Positions 5,851 to 7,553 of a DNA stretch of 7,553 bases are shown one piece after another. Where the stretch lies: positions 1 to 7,553 of the forward strand of contig UREB01000079.1 of NCBI GenBank assembly GCA_900546685.1, written 5' to 3'. Origin of the DNA: an uncultured Eubacteriales bacterium. GTDB lineage: Bacteria; Bacillota; Clostridia; Christensenellales; QAND01. How positions within the stretch are numbered: the stretch's first letter is position 1; each line of letters opens with the position of its first letter. The notes below the pieces were generated by a model, which was not told the DNA's origin, did not search any database, and saw only the letters and a program-made list of their open reading frames with translations. A program made the position numbers and the translations under genes.

Positions 5851-6584
5851 GCCTTTTCCTCTTTCCCTTTTCCCTTATAGACGATTTCAATGGCGCCATA
5901 TCTCTGGTTTTGGCTGGCGCCCGCCTCGCCGGCCGAAATCAATTCCAAAAGCGCTAAAAAGGTTGCAATGATTTCGTTGCGCGTTGCATGGATTGCAAAC
6001 AATTCATCAAACCGCATGCGCCCCCGTTTGGATAAAAAGGCCCTTACATGTGCAATCTGGTGTCGCACAGTATACGGCTCTGCGCGAATCACGTTGATAC
6101 GCGCCGGCCTTTGCTCTGCCTCTTTTTTTTGCGCAAGCAATTCCTGCAAAGCATCATACAGCGATTCTACGCTCACGCCTTCTAAGTTCAACGGGTCATC
6201 CTGAAACGCGTACTCTTCCGGCAGCTTATAGTAGCTTTGGGCCGCATGCGCTTCCATTTCATGCAGCGTATCCGAAACTTGCTTGATCCTTTTATACTCC
6301 TCTAGCTGTAAAATCAGCAGCGCCTCTGGATCTTCATCTTCCTCCACCTTTTCCGGCTTTGGCAGCAGGCTTCTCGATTTTATGTTGAGCAGCGTGGCGG
6401 CCATGGTCAAAAACTCTGTGGCCTGCTCCATATCCAACTGCTCCATCTGCTCTAAATAGGATAGATACTGATCCGTGATTTCAGATACAAAAATATCTTT
6501 GATGTCCACCTGGGCCTTTGCAATCAGATGCAAAAGCAGATCCAAAGGCCCTTCAAAGGACTCCAATTTTACCGCATACGTCAT
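5847..6584 (-). CDS. scpA: Segregation and condensation protein A (kleisin of SMC complex)
   Basis: ScpA is the kleisin subunit that bridges the two SMC heads and binds ScpB, forming the condensin that organises newly replicated origins. The protein of 245 residues opens with the diagnostic FEGPLDLLLHLI motif (residues 10-21), continues with the helical N-terminal SMC-neck-binding region (through about residue 85, including an LLNIKSRSLLP stretch), an acidic and charged linker, and a C-terminal winged-helix part ending in a Lys/Glu-rich tail. The reading frame stays open 49 codons further upstream (to 6731), but that extension runs antiparallel to nothing conserved and lies inside the protease gene. 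The ATG at 6584, two bases after the protease stop, gives the family N-terminus exactly. No strong ribosome binding site precedes it, so translational coupling (TAACGATG) is likely. It overlaps scpB by 4 bp. Confidence 0.96.
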   Translation of the reverse strand: MTYAVKLESFEGPLDLLLHLIAKAQVDIKDIFVSEITDQYLSYLEQMEQLDMEQATEFLTMAATLLNIKSRSLLPKPEKVEEDEDPEALLILQLEEYKRIKQVSDTLHEMEAHAAQSYYKLPEEYAFQDDPLNLEGVSVESLYDALQELLAQKKEAEQRPARINVIRAEPYTVRHQIAHVRAFLSKRGRMRFDELFAIHATRNEIIATFLALLELISAGEAGASQNQRYGAIEIVYKGKGKEEKA

Positions 6585-6586
6585 CG

Positions 6587-7255
6587 TTACAGGATCCAGG
6601 CTGTCAACAAATTGACAAAGTCCAAAACATAGCCGGAAAGGGCCTGGATCAATGCTTGCGTGGCAGGCAAATACAACAAGATAAACAGGATAATAAACCC
6701 GTAGCGGTTGAAAAAGCTTTCGAATTGCCACAGCTTACCAACGTCGATTTTCCCAATCAAAAGATTGCGTACCACCTTGTAGCCATCTAAGGGAGGAATC
6801 GGCAGCAGATTAAAGACCATCAAATTGATATTGATGATAATCGTATACTGCAGCATGATACGAATCACCGAGCCGAACGCCAGTACCTGAAATTTTATCA
6901 ATAGATAATAAATCAGCGCGCATACCACCGCTACAATGAAATTCATCGTAACGCCGGCCAAAGAAACTAGGATCTCTCCTTTACGCCTGTCTTTATAGTT
7001 GTTTGGATTGATCATGACCGGCTTGCCATAGCCAAAGCGAAACAGCAGCAGCATAATAAATCCCAGCGGATCGATGTGCGCAAACGGGGAAATCGTTACC
7101 CGCCCCTGGTTTTTGGGAGTCGGGTCGCCCAGCTTATAAGAAACATATGCATGGGCATATTCATGGAATGTGAGACCTATGATAATGCCGGGCAAAGTGA
7201 GAAGCATCGCGTACAAAAACGAGCCCGGGTCTCGAAATAATTGGTTAATCCCCAT
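6587..7255 (-). CDS. M50-family site-2-type intramembrane zinc metalloprotease
   Basis: This 222-residue, strongly hydrophobic protein is a short (no PDZ domain) member of the site-2 protease family, which cleaves membrane-embedded substrates. The zinc-binding HEYAH motif (HExxH) is at residues 31-35 in the first membrane segment. It is followed by the family's conserved GDPTPKNQGR and HIDPLG stretches (about 43-65), SLAGVTMN (98-105), and NLLPIPPLDG (149-158), whose Asp157 is the expected third zinc ligand. About five or six membrane segments are apparent. The start at 7255 has an AGGAG site about six bases upstream, and the gene overlaps lysA by 11 bp. Only two bases separate its stop from the scpA start. 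Close homologues commonly neighbour scpAB in clostridia, but the substrate is not known from sequence. The SpoIVFB and RseP branches are related but differ in domain layout, so no gene symbol is given. Confidence 0.93.
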   Translation of the reverse strand: MGINQLFRDPGSFLYAMLLTLPGIIIGLTFHEYAHAYVSYKLGDPTPKNQGRVTISPFAHIDPLGFIMLLLFRFGYGKPVMINPNNYKDRRKGEILVSLAGVTMNFIVAVVCALIYYLLIKFQVLAFGSVIRIMLQYTIIININLMVFNLLPIPPLDGYKVVRNLLIGKIDVGKLWQFESFFNRYGFIILFILLYLPATQALIQALSGYVLDFVNLLTAWIL

Positions 7256-7553
7256 ATTCTTCTCCTAACCATGCCGGGATTTGCTCAAAGCGCGTCATGT
7301 CCTCGAGCGTTTGTCCCTTTACGATGACGCCATGCTTTCCATTTTCCACCATCACTACCGTGGGAATCGGCAGCTTGTTATAGTTGGACGCCATTGCATA
7401 GCAGTAGGCACCGGTGGCAAACATCGCCAAAACATCGCCCTTCTGTGCTTTGGGCAGCGGCGCCTCCATCATCAAAATATCGCCGCTTTCACAGCAACGC
7501 CCAACTACGCGGGCTTTTTCCTCCACGGCATCATTCATTCGATTGGCCAGCAC
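7245..7553 (-). CDS. lysA: Diaminopimelate decarboxylase, C-terminal 102 residues (5' end outside window)
   Basis: This is the 3' end of the pyridoxal-phosphate enzyme that decarboxylates meso-diaminopimelate to L-lysine, the last step of lysine synthesis and a control point for the diaminopimelate used in peptidoglycan. The visible part holds family hallmarks: a VVGRCCESGD stretch (the Cys-Glu-Ser-Gly-Asp loop that reaches the active site of the partner subunit), then GAYCYAMASNYN, whose Tyr lies near PLP and substrate, and a following Leu-Pro-x-Pro segment. The GTG at the window edge is simply an internal Val codon; the full protein would be about 420 residues, so roughly three quarters is missing. 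The stop codon (TAA) overlaps the start of the downstream protease gene by 11 bp, indicating co-transcription. Family assignment is very secure from the motifs, although the N-terminal barrel with the PLP lysine cannot be seen. Confidence 0.95.
   Translation of the reverse strand: MLANRMNDAVEEKARVVGRCCESGDILMMEAPLPKAQKGDVLAMFATGAYCYAMASNYNKLPIPTVVMVENGKHGVIVKGQTLEDMTRFEQIPAWLGEEYGD

Noticed and set aside
6585..6731. A 49-codon upstream extension of the scpA frame
   Set aside because: It lies within the protease coding region, and the ATG at 6584 gives the exact conserved ScpA N-terminus before FEGPLDLLLHLI.

Overview
The window looks like a chromosomal core region of a spore-forming Gram-positive anaerobe of the Clostridia (Bacillota). 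The evidence is a GerW/YtfJ spore protein paired with a DUF2953 (YtfI) protein, a DacB-type D,D-carboxypeptidase, a linked scpA-scpB pair, strong purine-rich ribosome binding sites and clostridial-type gene order. The genus cannot be read from the sequence. All genes lie on the minus strand, so the biological reading order runs from 7553 down to 1. Nothing mobile was seen: no IS, phage, CRISPR or RNA gene. No stretch longer than about 150 bases lacks a gene.

Upstream block (7553 to 5311): the 3' end of lysA (diaminopimelate decarboxylase), an M50 site-2-type membrane metalloprotease, and scpA and scpB, the accessory subunits of SMC condensin. These four overlap or almost touch (11 bp overlap, 2-nt gap, 4 bp overlap), so they look like one translationally coupled operon for lysine/cell-wall precursor supply, membrane proteolysis and chromosome segregation.

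Spore block (5310 to 2960): a DUF2953 membrane protein overlapping gerW by 14 bp, preceded in the 44-bp gap after scpB by a sequence resembling a forespore sigma-G promoter, and followed by a clear stem-loop terminator. Then comes dacB, a secreted penicillin-binding carboxypeptidase likely used in cell-wall or spore-cortex trimming, with a -10-like box resembling sigma-E sites.

Downstream block (2959 to 1): a textbook vegetative promoter (TTGACA, 16-base spacer, TATAAT), whose -35 box overlaps the dacB stop codon, precedes rluB (rRNA pseudouridine synthase), two tandem histidine-phosphatase paralogues about 60% identical to each other, and the first 294 codons of a BaiN/HI0933-type flavoprotein that runs off the window edge at position 1. 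In Bacillus subtilis spmA and spmB separate dacB from rluB; here they are absent.

I did not find a previously undescribed system. The most useful observations are the apparent change of promoter type at each sub-operon, the loss of spmAB, the tandem phosphatase duplication and a cysteine-containing tail on GerW.
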